Assembly: GCA_945952225.1 (NCBI GenBank)
Contig: CAMFHP010000004.1
Span: 1 to 64,000 of the forward strand
Direction of reading: 5' to 3'
Origin: an uncultured Myxococcaceae bacterium
GTDB taxonomy: Bacteria; Myxococcota_A; Polyangia; Polyangiales; Ga0077539
Length of the DNA stretch: 64,000 nucleotides
Part shown: positions 33,818 to 42,966 of the stretch, piece after piece
Layout: each line of letters begins with the position of its first letter
How positions within the stretch are numbered: position 1 is the stretch's first letter
The notes under the pieces: model-generated
Databases searched by the model: none
What the model saw: the letters and a program-made list of their open reading frames with translations, nothing else
Told to the model about the DNA's origin: nothing
Position numbers and translations under genes: made by a program

Positions 33818-34909
33818 TCAGTGCGCGAGGATCTCGCGCAGGCCCGCGCAGAGCTCGGCGAGGTCGGTCTCGGTGAGGTCGCCCATCACCGCGATGCGGA
33901 ACATCCGGCCGAGGTACGGCCCCTGCCCCGCGTAGATCACGAAGCCCCTCTCCTTGAGGCGATCGTGGAGGGTGTCGTACGCGACGTGCGCGGGCACCGC
34001 GAAGGCCGTCAGGATCGACGAGCTCGCGCGCTCTCCGTCCGCGAGGAAGTACGACACGCCGAGCTCCTTCAGCGTGGCGCGCACGAGGGCCGCGCGGCGG
34101 GCGTACTCCGCGTGGCGCGCGCGCCAGCCGCCGAGCGACTCCATCTCCGCGAGCGCCTCTTGAAGCGCGTAGACCACGTGCACCGACTGGGTGAAGGGAG
34201 ACCAGCCGTTCTGCTGCTCCTTCCAGTGGCGCCAGAGGTCGAGGTACACGCTCGTCGCGCCGCTCGCGCGGGCCGCGAAGACCGACTTCTTCACCACCAC
34301 GAACGAGATACCCGGCACGCCGTGGACGCACTTGTTCGCCGTGGCCGCGACCGCTTCGAGGTTCCACTCCGCGAAGCGGATGTCTTCGCCGCCGAACGAG
34401 CTCACGCCGTCGAGCAGAAACGCGCGGTCGTACTTCTTGCAGAGCGCGCCGAGCGCCGCGATCGAGTTGAGCCGCCCCGTGGTGGTCTCGTGATGCACCG
34501 ACAGCACGTGCGTGATCGTGGCGTCCGACGCGAGCCGCGCCTCCACCGCCGCGAGGTCGATGTCGGCGAGCCAGTCCGACGCGATCACGTCGAAGGTCTT
34601 GCCCTGCGCCGCGAGCATCTGCGCCATGCGGTCGCCGTACACGCCGTTCGCTACGACGAGCGCGCGGCCCGTCTTCGGCACCAGCGAGCCCACCATCGCC
34701 TCGACGGCCGACGTGCCCGAGCCCGTGAGCATCACCGCCACGTACCCGTCGGCGGCGCCCTCGTAGATGCGCTCGATGCGCCCGCGCACGTCGAGCTGGA
34801 GCTCGGCGAACTCGCGCTCCCGATGGCAGAGGTCTTCGCGCGTGAGGGCGTTGCGCACGCGGCCCGTGAGGGTCACGGGGCCGGGGTTGAGCAGTCGCGT
34901 GCGGCTCAC
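33818..34909 (-). CDS. phnW: 2-aminoethylphosphonate:pyruvate aminotransferase-type transaminase
   Basis: A 363-residue PLP-dependent class V aminotransferase. It opens with LLNPGPVTLTGRVRNAL, and the pattern SGTSAVEAMVGSLV, VHHETTTGRLN, FLLDGVSSFGGEDI, then VAATANKCVHGVPGISFVVV with the PLP lysine (ANKCVHG) is that of the AEP transaminase group. In biosynthesis it runs toward AEP, aminating phosphonoacetaldehyde. The GTG at 34909 overlaps the decarboxylase stop as GTGA, showing coupling. Confidence 0.87.
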   Translation of the reverse strand: MSRTRLLNPGPVTLTGRVRNALTREDLCHREREFAELQLDVRGRIERIYEGAADGYVAVMLTGSGTSAVEAMVGSLVPKTGRALVVANGVYGDRMAQMLAAQGKTFDVIASDWLADIDLAAVEARLASDATITHVLSVHHETTTGRLNSIAALGALCKKYDRAFLLDGVSSFGGEDIRFAEWNLEAVAATANKCVHGVPGISFVVVKKSVFAARASGATSVYLDLWRHWKEQQNGWSPFTQSVHVVYALQEALAEMESLGGWRARHAEYARRAALVRATLKELGVSYFLADGERASSSILTAFAVPAHVAYDTLHDRLKERGFVIYAGQGPYLGRMFRIAVMGDLTETDLAELCAGLREILAH

Positions 34910-36057
34910 TGCGCGGACTCCTTCAGCCAGGCGCGCATGCGGTCGACGACCTGCACCGGCGTCTCCTTCGGACGCGGCAGCGAGCCCGACTCCCCGGGCG
35001 CCGTCTTGATGTGCACGAAGGTGAGCTCGTCGCCCTGATCGCGCACGATCGCTTCGATCTCCTCGGCCGTGTGCGCGCGCAGCACCTTCGGGTACCCGCA
35101 CGCCGCCGCCACGCCCGCGAAATCGATGGAGTGCGACACGGTGCTCTGCCCGCCCGTCGAGTCGTGCACCTCGTTGTCGATCACGATGTGCAGCAGGTTC
35201 TTGGGGCGCTCGTAGCCCAGCGTCGCGAGGGCGCCCATGCGCATGAGCACCGCGCCGTCGCCGTCGAGCACCACCACGCGCCGCGCGGGCTGGGCCCACG
35301 CGAGGCCGAGCCCGAAGGTGCTCGCGCAGCCCATCGAGCCCACCATGTAGAGCTGGTTCGCGCGGTCATCGAGGGCGTAGAGCGCGCGGCCCGTGAAGCC
35401 CGTCGTGGCCACCACGGCGTCGGTCGCGCGGTTGGCGCGCTGCACGGCCGCGAGCACGTCGCGACGCGAGGGGAGCGGCGCGCTCCCGTACGACCAGGGC
35501 TCCACCGCGAAGGGCGCCACGGGCTTGGGCTGGGCCTTCGACTTGAGCTTGTGGTCGGCGACCGAGTCCTTCTTCATCACGAGGCCGTAGGGCGTGCGCG
35601 TCGCGTCCATGTGGGCGACGGCGCGAGACAGCACCGCGGCGACCTCCGACTCCTCGGTGGGAAAGTACTCCCACGGGATGCGCATGAGGTCGAAGAGGCC
35701 GCCGGTGATCTGCCCCATGAGCTCGTGCTGCGGCTCGTCGTGGGGGCCGCCGGGCTCGCCGCGCAGCGTGGTGATCACCAGCACCGGGATCTTCGCGATC
35801 ATGTTCAGCGAGGTGAGCGGGTTCACCGTGTTGCCGAAGCCCGAGTTCTGGAACATCACCACGGCGCGCTTGCCGCCGAGGTCTGCGCCCGACGCGATGG
35901 CGACGGCCTCGCCCTCGTTCGCCGCGCCGATGTACGCGAGCGACGGCTCGTCGATCACGTAGTTGATGAAGGGCTTCAGGTACGAACACGGCACGCCGGT
36001 CCACAGGGCGAACCCGTGCGCCTTGGTGCCCTCGACGAAGGTCTCGGCCTTGATCAT
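34906..36057 (-). CDS. aepY/ppd: Phosphonopyruvate decarboxylase
   Basis: A 383-residue thiamine-diphosphate enzyme, the usual size for Ppd. The pyrimidine-binding part has FALWTGVPCSYLKPFINYVI, AANEGEAVAIASGADLGGKR with the conserved Glu, and FQNSGFGNTVNPLTSL. The diphosphate-binding part has DGDGAVLMRMGALATLG and then LLHIVIDNEVHDSTGGQST, the GDG ... N motif. It pulls the unfavourable PEP mutase reaction forward by decarboxylating phosphonopyruvate to phosphonoacetaldehyde. Second gene of the operon. Confidence 0.92.
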   Translation of the reverse strand: MIKAETFVEGTKAHGFALWTGVPCSYLKPFINYVIDEPSLAYIGAANEGEAVAIASGADLGGKRAVVMFQNSGFGNTVNPLTSLNMIAKIPVLVITTLRGEPGGPHDEPQHELMGQITGGLFDLMRIPWEYFPTEESEVAAVLSRAVAHMDATRTPYGLVMKKDSVADHKLKSKAQPKPVAPFAVEPWSYGSAPLPSRRDVLAAVQRANRATDAVVATTGFTGRALYALDDRANQLYMVGSMGCASTFGLGLAWAQPARRVVVLDGDGAVLMRMGALATLGYERPKNLLHIVIDNEVHDSTGGQSTVSHSIDFAGVAAACGYPKVLRAHTAEEIEAIVRDQGDELTFVHIKTAPGESGSLPRPKETPVQVVDRMRAWLKESAQ

Positions 36058-36177
36058 GGGATGCTGTCTCTTGCCTTGCGTGGGAGGGAGATTCGAAGTG
36101 GGTGTCCACGGCGGCGCGGCCGCTCCCTGCGCGTCGAGGCGACGGGGAGCGGCGGGTGTTCGCGCCGCGCGGAGGGG

Positions 36178-37788
36178 TCAGAAGTTCGAGCCCGCGAGCA
36201 CGTCGTCGACCGTGTCGACGTCGAGCCAGTGGCCGCTCGTGTAGATCACGCGCACCGCGTGGCCGCCCTGCACGAGCAGGGTCAGCAGGTCGGGGAGCTT
36301 CATCGTGCGGAGCCGCTCGGGCTCCGTCGCGAGCCCGCGGAGCTTGTCAGCCACGACCTTCGCGCCGCGCTGCGAGAACTTCACGACGCCCATCCACTCG
36401 CCGTGCGCTTCCTTCGAAGCGTCACCGTGAAAGCCCTTGAGCGTGACGGTGTTGTAGAACGCGCGCTTCGAGCTCGGCTCCGAGCACACGACGTAGTCCG
36501 CCGCGCGGCCGCGGTTGCGCGACTCCTCGTGGTTCGAATCGACCATCACCACGATGTCGTCGTCGGTCTCGGTGAGCTCCTGCACGATGTACTTCTTCAG
36601 AAGCACGTCGCCGTACGACACGATCACGTCGCCCTCGACCGCGTCGACGGCGGCCGCGAGCGAGGCGACCTCCTGCGTCGTCGCGAAGGCGTCGTTGTCG
36701 AAGTACTTCACGTTCGGGAGGTTCACCGCGGACTTCTTGTACCCGCGCACCACCGCGAGGTCCTTCACGCCGGCGGCGCGGTAGGTCTCGAGGATGTGCC
36801 AGAGCAGCGGCTTCGCGCCGATGTTCACCATCGCCTTGGGGCGGTCGGCGGTGAGCTCGCCGAGGGCCTCGCCCTGCGACGCGGCCAGCACGATCGCGCG
36901 GGTCTGACGCCCGTGCTTCGGGAGGTAGCGCTTCTCGGCCTCTTCGAGCTCGTGCTCGCCCTGGAGGTGAAAGACCTCCTGAAGCGTCGCGACCTTGTCC
37001 TCGACGTTGAGGAGGCAGACGTCTTTGTGAATCTGCGCCGCGGTGTTCTTCATCGCGGTGATGGCCGAGCGCATGAGGTGGTTGGCCCAGATCACCGTCG
37101 AGACGCCCGCCTCGCGGAACACGTCCGTGGGCGTCTGGTAGTACTTCGTCGGCACGATCACGACGGGGAGCCGACCGGCCCACTCCTTCATGAACGCGAG
37201 GATCTCCGTCGGGTTGCGGAGGGCCGAGTGCATGAGGATCGCGTCGGCGCCGGCCTGGCGGTACGCCTCGGCGCGCTTGACGGCCTCTTCGAGACCCCAG
37301 CCCGCGATGAACGCCTCGACGCGCGCGACGATCACGAAATCGTTGTCGGTCTGCGCGTCCTTGCCCGCCTTGATCTTGCCCGAGAACTCTTCGATCGACG
37401 CGAGGGGCTGCGCGCTCCCGCGGATGAAGCTGTTGGTCTTCGGAAAGATCTTGTCCTCGATGCACACGCCCGCGACGCCGCGCTGCTCCAGCTTGCGAAT
37501 GAGCCGGCGCATGGAGTTGAAGTCGCCGTAGCCCGTGTCGCCGTCGAGGAGGATCGGCACCGTGGTCGCGTCGGCCATGAACTCGGCGACCTCGAGCACC
37601 TGCGTCCAGCTCGCTTCGTTGTGGTCGCGCACGCCGAGGGCCGCAGAGATGCTGAGCCCGCTGCCCCAGATGCCCTCGAAGCCTGCCTCTTCGGCGATCT
37701 TCGCGCTGAGTCCGTTGTGCGCCTCCATGAGGAAGGCGAGCTCGGGACGGTTGATCATGTGCTTGAGTTGCGTGGTCTTCTTCGTCAC
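36178..37788 (-). CDS. pepM: Phosphoenolpyruvate phosphomutase fused to PntC-like nucleotidyltransferase
   Basis: A 536-residue fusion. Residues 1-300 are Pep[54 protein letters not shown] and the diagnostic [11 protein letters not shown] (EDKxxxKxNS). This enzyme makes the C-P bond. Residues 305-536 are a nucleotidyltransferase: [20 protein letters not shown] with [29 protein letters not shown] and a C-terminal [10 protein letters not shown]. The same fusion is known for PntC-type enzymes that convert AEP and CTP to CMP-AEP. First gene of the operon; 120 bases separate it from the decarboxylase. Confidence 0.93.
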   Translation of the reverse strand: MTKKTTQLKHMINRPELAFLMEAHNGLSAKIAEEAGFEGIWGSGLSISAALGVRDHNEASWTQVLEVAEFMADATTVPILLDGDTGYGDFNSMRRLIRKLEQRGVAGVCIEDKIFPKTNSFIRGSAQPLASIEEFSGKIKAGKDAQTDNDFVIVARVEAFIAGWGLEEAVKRAEAYRQAGADAILMHSALRNPTEILAFMKEWAGRLPVVIVPTKYYQTPTDVFREAGVSTVIWANHLMRSAITAMKNTAAQIHKDVCLLNVEDKVATLQEVFHLQGEHELEEAEKRYLPKHGRQTRAIVLAASQGEALGELTADRPKAMVNIGAKPLLWHILETYRAAGVKDLAVVRGYKKSAVNLPNVKYFDNDAFATTQEVASLAAAVDAVEGDVIVSYGDVLLKKYIVQELTETDDDIVVMVDSNHEESRNRGRAADYVVCSEPSSKRAFYNTVTLKGFHGDASKEAHGEWMGVVKFSQRGAKVVADKLRGLATEPERLRTMKLPDLLTLLVQGGHAVRVIYTSGHWLDVDTVDDVLAGSNF

Positions 37789-38135
37789 GTGGCGTTGCTC
37801 CGCGCTCGGTGCGAGGTTCGCTCGGGACCCCTGAACGATGGCGGCGCGGATCTACCCCAGGTCCGCTGCGATGGGAAGCGAAGCGAACGCGAAGGGCCCT
37901 GCGCGTAACGGGCTACGCGCGGTGCGTCGCGCCGTGGGCGCAAGGCTCCGAAGAGGGCGCCCAGCACACCGACGGGACCGGCCTCGCGGGGCCACAGTTT
38001 GTTTGCTGGGGGCTGTCTTTCTTCGCGCGGCCGGTGTACAAGCCTCCGCCGCGCGGGCGATGGTTTTGTCGTTGCGCGCGCGCCTGGAGCGATCACCCAC
38101 GCGATCGAAGGAGCACGCGCCAAGACGGCGCGTCG
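37789..38135. promoter_or_regulatory. Divergent intergenic region
   Basis: 347 bases between pepM (minus) and the RRM gene (plus). No further gene is seen. The part next to the RRM gene (CGATGGTTTTGTCGTTGCG near 38059) is less GC-rich and could be a long 5' leader, as cold-shock-type RNA-binding genes often have. A GAAGGAG lies about 22 bases before the first ATG. Confidence 0.35.
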
Positions 38136-38978
38136 ATGGAGACGAAGCCAATGATGTCGAATGATGACGCGCAGAAGCTGTTCGTGGCGGGCCTGCCCGA
38201 CAGCGTCACCGACGTGGTGTTGCGCGACCTGTTCACGGGCGCCGGGACGCAGGTCGTCGACCTGAGCATTCCCCGTGACAGGATGACCGGGCGCCCGCGT
38301 GGATTCGCGTTCGTGACCCTGTCGTCCCCCGACGATGTGGAGCGGGCGCTCTCGATGCTCGACGGGCACGTGCTCGGCGACGCGTCGATCTCGGTCCGTC
38401 GCTTCAAGGCCGAACCGCCGCAGCGAGGCGAGCGCCCCCAGGGCGAGCGTCGCGGCCCGCCGGTCGATACCTCCGATCGCACCCTCTACGTGGGCAACCT
38501 CCCCTACGACGCCACGCCCGAAGAGGTCGAGACCCTCCTCCGCGCGCAGGGCGTCGACTCGGTGCAGCGCGTCCATCTCCCCCTCGATCCCGACGGCCGT
38601 CGCCGCGGGTTCGGCTTCGTGACCGTGGGCTCGGCCGATGCGGCCCGCGCCGCGGTCGATCAGCTCAAGGGCGCGCTGCTCCGCGGCCGTCCCCTCGTCG
38701 TGAACGTCGCCCTCCCCAAGGCGGCCGGTGGCGCTCCCCGCGGTGACCGTCCCTTCGGCGGCGGCCCCGGCGGCGGTGGTGGCGGCGGCTTCGGCGGCGG
38801 CGGCCCCGGTGTCGGCGCGGGTGGACCTCCCGCGAACCGCTTCGGTCCTCCGGCCAAGCCCGGCGGCGCGAAGACCGACTACTCGAAGAAGCGCAAGGGC
38901 GAAGGCGAGGGCGGCCCCGGCCGCGGTCGCACCGATCGTCGCGCGAACAACAACCGCTGGGACGTCGACGACGAGTGA
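38136..38978 (+). CDS. RNA-binding protein with two RRM domains and a Gly-rich tail
   Basis: A 280-residue protein. The first RRM (about residues 14-90) has RNP2 KLFVAGLP and RNP1 RGFAFVTL; the second (about 113-188) has TLYVGNLP and RGFGFVTV. The tail is Gly-rich with basic stretches (GGGPGGGGGGGFGGGGPGVG, RRANNNRW). Most bacterial RRM proteins are about 100 residues with one domain, so this tandem arrangement looks like eukaryotic hnRNP or nucleolin types. It probably binds mRNA as a chaperone. ATG codons at 38136, 38151 and 38154 are all possible starts. Confidence 0.88.
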   Translation: METKPMMSNDDAQKLFVAGLPDSVTDVVLRDLFTGAGTQVVDLSIPRDRMTGRPRGFAFVTLSSPDDVERALSMLDGHVLGDASISVRRFKAEPPQRGERPQGERRGPPVDTSDRTLYVGNLPYDATPEEVETLLRAQGVDSVQRVHLPLDPDGRRRGFGFVTVGSADAARAAVDQLKGALLRGRPLVVNVALPKAAGGAPRGDRPFGGGPGGGGGGGFGGGGPGVGAGGPPANRFGPPAKPGGAKTDYSKKRKGEGEGGPGRGRTDRRANNNRWDVDDE

Positions 38979-39010
38979 TCGTCGCGGCCGCGCCCTGAGC
39001 GTGTGACCGT

Positions 39011-39054
39011 GTGACGCGAGCGCGTGCCCTTCGAGGGGGTGCCGCTCGCGTCGC
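39011..39054. terminator. Bidirectional hairpin between convergent genes
   Basis: Arms GACGCGAGCG (39013-39022) and CGCTCGCGTC (39043-39052), extendable by a G-T and a G-C pair, around a 20-base loop. It sits between the RRM gene and the convergent gene at 39096. No T-run. Confidence 0.5.
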
Positions 39055-39095
39055 GCATTTCGAAGCCCCGCGAAGCGCGCGACGCGCACGTCGGA

Positions 39096-39761
39096 TCAGT
39101 AGATTCCGAAGAGGTAGCGAAAGCCGCCGACGGGATCGAACTCCACGCCGCCGGTGAGCTGCCACGCGGGGTCGCCTGCGAGGTCGACGGTGGTGTTCAC
39201 CCACAGCCGCGCGCCGGTCATGTAGCGGTCGGGCGCGCGCATGCCGGGCTCGGGCGCGACCATGTCGCGGGGCTCGCGGAGCGAGAAGGGCGCGCGGTAT
39301 CCGTAGGCCACGGTGAGCGACGCGACGGGCGTCGAGGTGGCCGCGCCGAAGGCGCCATCGCGCAGCGCCCAGCCCGCGCCGAGCCGCGCCACGAAGGTGC
39401 CCTCTCCGGGGTAGAGGAACATCCGCAGTGGCTTCGGAATCGCGCCCACGAAGAGCTCGGCGCCCACCACGCCGCTCACGCCCGCGAAGGTCGCCGTGGC
39501 CACGTCGACGAAGGGCCCCACGCGCACGTCGCCATCGCCCGACACCGCGAAGGTCGCATCGCCGCCGACGCGCAGATCGAAGACGCCCGTGTGCGTCGAC
39601 GGAGCGACGAGCGCGCCGCCGCCGAGCGAGAGCCACGCGGTGTAGTCGACGCGCGGACGCTGCATCGAGAAGCGCGGCGGCGGAGGCGGCGCCTGATGCG
39701 CGAGCGCATACGCGGGCGCGACGACGAACGCGACGGAGAGCGCGAAGCGGAGGAGCGACAC
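39096..39761 (-). CDS. Secreted or outer-membrane beta-rich protein
   Basis: A 221-residue protein. GTG start with a signal peptide LRFALSVAFVVAPAYALA followed by HQAPPPPPRF. The rest is Gly- and Val-rich with alternating strands (LSLGGGALVAPSTHTGVFDL, FVARLGAGWALRDGAFG, WQLTGGVEFDPVGGFRYLFG) and ends FGIY, a typical outer-membrane beta-barrel C-terminus (terminal aromatic). No family is recognised. Confidence 0.65.
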   Translation of the reverse strand: MSLLRFALSVAFVVAPAYALAHQAPPPPPRFSMQRPRVDYTAWLSLGGGALVAPSTHTGVFDLRVGGDATFAVSGDGDVRVGPFVDVATATFAGVSGVVGAELFVGAIPKPLRMFLYPGEGTFVARLGAGWALRDGAFGAATSTPVASLTVAYGYRAPFSLREPRDMVAPEPGMRAPDRYMTGARLWVNTTVDLAGDPAWQLTGGVEFDPVGGFRYLFGIY

Positions 39762-39815
39762 GGCGGCGACGGTACATCCCGCGTGCGACGCGCGCGATGC
39801 TCTACACTCGCGCCG

Positions 39816-40523
39816 ATGGTCACGCCCGCACGCGCACGATGGATCGCCGATCCGCCAGGCCCCCACCGCACGCTCGACTTCATGCGCGTGTGGCGTTGGA
39901 GCGAGCGCGACCGCGCCACGCTCGGCACCGACGACCCCTCCCGCGTGCGCACCGCGCGCGATGCGCGACGCAGCGAGCGCGGACTCGACGAGCCGGGCCT
40001 CTGCCTCGTCGACGCGAGCGATCGACCGCTCGTGGCGCTCGGGCGCTTCCCCTGTGTGCGCGACGACCGCGGCGTGCTCGACGACGGCGTGCTCGTGCCC
40101 GATGCGTCGGGCGCGTGGCGACGCGTGGGGCTCGCGACGACCACCCCCGATCGACAGGTGATCCGCGACGAGGCGGGCACGATCCGCGCGGTGCGCACGT
40201 GGCCCGACCTGCGCGCGATGCCCGTCGACGCCCGCGAGCGCATGACCGTGGGCGCGCGCACCTGGCACCTCGCCGATGTGACCCGCCGCGGGCAGGGACT
40301 CATCGCGTGGCTCGCACCCATCGAGTTCGTCGCATTGCGCTTCTCCGACGGCGCGAACGTGGCCCTCGAAGCGCGCCGTCACGACCACCGCGCATGGGAC
40401 GGAGACGTCACCGCGACACTCGTCCTCGACGCGAAGATCGACCTCGACCCGTGGACCCTTGCGGCCTTCGCGCTCGTGCTCCTCACCACCATCGACGCGA
40501 GCGATGGTGGCCATCGCGACTGA
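39816..40523 (+). CDS. Hypothetical protein, 235 residues
   Basis: An Arg- and Asp-rich cytosolic-looking protein (MVTPARARWIADPPGPHRTL, RTWHLADVTRRGQGLIAWL). The C-terminal stretch DPWTLAAFALVLLTTID is hydrophobic and may be a membrane helix. No family is recognised. Divergent from the beta-rich gene with 54 bases between them, and 110 bases before the first vgrG. Confidence 0.5.
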   Translation: MVTPARARWIADPPGPHRTLDFMRVWRWSERDRATLGTDDPSRVRTARDARRSERGLDEPGLCLVDASDRPLVALGRFPCVRDDRGVLDDGVLVPDASGAWRRVGLATTTPDRQVIRDEAGTIRAVRTWPDLRAMPVDARERMTVGARTWHLADVTRRGQGLIAWLAPIEFVALRFSDGANVALEARRHDHRAWDGDVTATLVLDAKIDLDPWTLAAFALVLLTTIDASDGGHRD

Positions 40524-40633
40524 TCACCCCACCCCCAGTGCAAACGCCATTGCGCGTGACGTAGGATCGCGACCTCGCCGCGGCCCGTGTCACGCTCGTT
40601 GACCTCGCGCACCGCGGCTGGTGGGATGTCGCA

Positions 40634-42958
40634 ATGGCCAACGTGTTCTCGTTCGAATGCGCGCCGCTCTCGTCGGCCGTGCTGGCGGTGGGCTTTGTGG
40701 GCGAAGAGGCGATCTCGTCGCTCTACCGCTTCGAGGTGTGGCTCGCGGTGCCCGACGACGAGGCCGCGTCGCTCTCGCTCGACGCGCTGATCGGACTCGA
40801 CGGCACGCTGCGCATCGTCGACGAGACGGGCGCTCCGCGGCGCACGGTGCACGGCATGGTGATCGAGGCCGCGTGGGACGAGGGCTCGCTCGCGCGCGTG
40901 GTAATCGCGCCCCGCCTGTGGGTCTCGACGCTCGATCGGCACTCGAAGGTGTGGGTCGACCGCCCGCTGCGCACCGTGCTCAAAGACGCGCTCGAAGGCG
41001 CGGGACTCTCCGAGGGGAGCACCTTCGTGCTGCGCCTCAACCAGCGCCCCACGCCCCTCGAACACGTGTGCCAGTACCGCGAGAGCCACGTCGATTTCGC
41101 GCGGCGATGGATGGAGCAGGCGGGCGTTCCCTTCTGGTTCGAACACGACGGCGGGCAGGAGAAGCTCGTCGCGACCGACACGCCCGGCGACCACCCCACG
41201 TGCCCCTCGGCGACGGTGCGCTACTTCGCCTCCGCCGAAGAAGACCGCTCGATCCCCGAGGCGCTCTGGAGCTTCACGCAGCGCCGCAGCGCCGCCTCGC
41301 TGGAGGCCCGCGTGCGCGACTACAACCCGCGCTCGCCAACGCTCGCCATCGACCGCACCGGCGCGGGCGACGACCGCAGTGTGGGGCAGCGCGTGTGGCA
41401 CCTCGAAGACGACGCGGCGACGCCCTCGGACGCGCAGCGCAGCGCGAAGCTCCGCGGCGAGGAGCACCGCACGGCGCGCGAGCGGTTCTTCGGCGCGGGG
41501 CGTGTGTTCGGTCTCATGCCCGGCGGGTTCTTCGAACTCGAAGAGCACCCGCGCGGCGCGCTCAACCAGAAGTACCTCTGCGTGGCGCTGCGGCACCGGG
41601 GCAACGCGCTCGCCGTCGGGGATGGCTCCCCCGAGCTGCGCGCGCGCATCGGCACCGACGTGTACCGCGTGGAGGTCGAGGCGATCCGCGGAGACGTTCC
41701 GTTCCGACCGGCGCGCTTGACGCCGATGCCGAGGGTCGAGGGCTTCGAAGTGGGCTTCGTCGACGGACCCGCCGACAGCGACTACGCGCAGATCGACGAC
41801 CGCGGACGCTACCGCGTGCGACTCCACCTCGACGAGCGCGCGAACCCCGCGGGCCTCGCGTCGACGTGGGTGCGCATGCTCCAGCCGCACGGCGGATCGC
41901 CCGAGGGATGGCACTTTCCGCTGCGCAAGGGCACCGAGGTGCTCGTGAGCTTTCTGGGCGGCGACCCCGACCGACCCGTGATCTCGGGTGCCGTGCCCGA
42001 CCGCGATCATCCGTCGCCCGTCACGTCGGCGAACCACACCCAGAACGTGCTCCACACCGGCGGCGACAACCGCTGGGAGCTCGAAGACCTCGCGGGCGCG
42101 CAGTACATCGACATCTCGACGCCGCCGCAGAACACCTTCCTCCACCTCGGCGCGCACCACGGGTCGCACCAGCACAACGCCATCGCGAGCACCGACGGCA
42201 ACGGGCTCGTGCACCAGGGCGCCAACCAGGACATCACCGTCGGCGGACACAAGACCGAAGACGTGCAGCGCGCCGTGAAGGAGAAGTACGACAGCACGCA
42301 CACGGTCACCGTGAAGCAGGACGTGACCGAGATCTTTCACGCCACGCAGACCACCGTGGTCGACGCGCACAACGGCGAGACCTACGGCACGCACACCACC
42401 GAGGTGACCGGCCACAAGGTCGAGACCTGCACCTCGCAGAGCACCACCGTGGCGGGCCTGCTCGACGAGCACCACGGCACGCAAGACACCACTGTCGACG
42501 GGCTGCTCAAGACCACGTGTGCGACGCGCACGATGAAGGTCGCGGGCCAGTCGGCGCAGCTCTACGACTCGCTCACGGTGAACGTCGGCGCCGGGGGATG
42601 GACCGTCAACGACAGTTCGTACCTCTTCTTCGACGCGCCCAACTACACGGTGCTCGTGCCCGAGGTCACCGAGACCGAGGTGCTCCGCACCGAGATGACC
42701 CAGGCGAGCTGGTACACGATCAAGTCGGTCAAAGACTCGAAGGACCAGGTGAAGCTCTCGCTCATCGCCGGAGCCGTGTCGGTCATCGCGACGATCAAGT
42801 TCGACACCATCGGTGTGGCCATGGGGTACTCGGCGCAGAAGGCGGGCTTCTACGCCTACAAGCGCGACACCGCGGTGCTGAAGTTCGAGGCCGCGCCCAC
42901 CAAGACGAAGCTCACCGGGGTCACCGCCGTGATCGCAGGCCTCAAGGCCTGGCTCTGA
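40634..42958 (+). CDS. vgrG: Type VI secretion spike protein VgrG (first of three)
   Basis: A 774-residue VgrG. The gp27-like part has DALIGLDGTLRIVDE, WVDRPLRTVL, VCQYRESHVDFARRWMEQAG and LNQKYLCVALRH. The gp5/OB part has DGPADSDYAQIDDRGRYRVR, STWVRMLQPHGGSPEGWHFP and LRKGTEVLVSFLGGDPDRPV. Then comes PDRDHPSPVTSANHTQNVLH and a Thr/Val-rich beta-helix (VTEIFHATQTTVVDAHNGET). The final 100 residues differ from its paralogues and end LKAWL, so they are probably a cargo-specific tail. Confidence 0.93.
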   Translation: MANVFSFECAPLSSAVLAVGFVGEEAISSLYRFEVWLAVPDDEAASLSLDALIGLDGTLRIVDETGAPRRTVHGMVIEAAWDEGSLARVVIAPRLWVSTLDRHSKVWVDRPLRTVLKDALEGAGLSEGSTFVLRLNQRPTPLEHVCQYRESHVDFARRWMEQAGVPFWFEHDGGQEKLVATDTPGDHPTCPSATVRYFASAEEDRSIPEALWSFTQRRSAASLEARVRDYNPRSPTLAIDRTGAGDDRSVGQRVWHLEDDAATPSDAQRSAKLRGEEHRTARERFFGAGRVFGLMPGGFFELEEHPRGALNQKYLCVALRHRGNALAVGDGSPELRARIGTDVYRVEVEAIRGDVPFRPARLTPMPRVEGFEVGFVDGPADSDYAQIDDRGRYRVRLHLDERANPAGLASTWVRMLQPHGGSPEGWHFPLRKGTEVLVSFLGGDPDRPVISGAVPDRDHPSPVTSANHTQNVLHTGGDNRWELEDLAGAQYIDISTPPQNTFLHLGAHHGSHQHNAIASTDGNGLVHQGANQDITVGGHKTEDVQRAVKEKYDSTHTVTVKQDVTEIFHATQTTVVDAHNGETYGTHTTEVTGHKVETCTSQSTTVAGLLDEHHGTQDTTVDGLLKTTCATRTMKVAGQSAQLYDSLTVNVGAGGWTVNDSSYLFFDAPNYTVLVPEVTETEVLRTEMTQASWYTIKSVKDSKDQVKLSLIAGAVSVIATIKFDTIGVAMGYSAQKAGFYAYKRDTAVLKFEAAPTKTKLTGVTAVIAGLKAWL

Positions 42959-42966
42959 GGAACACC

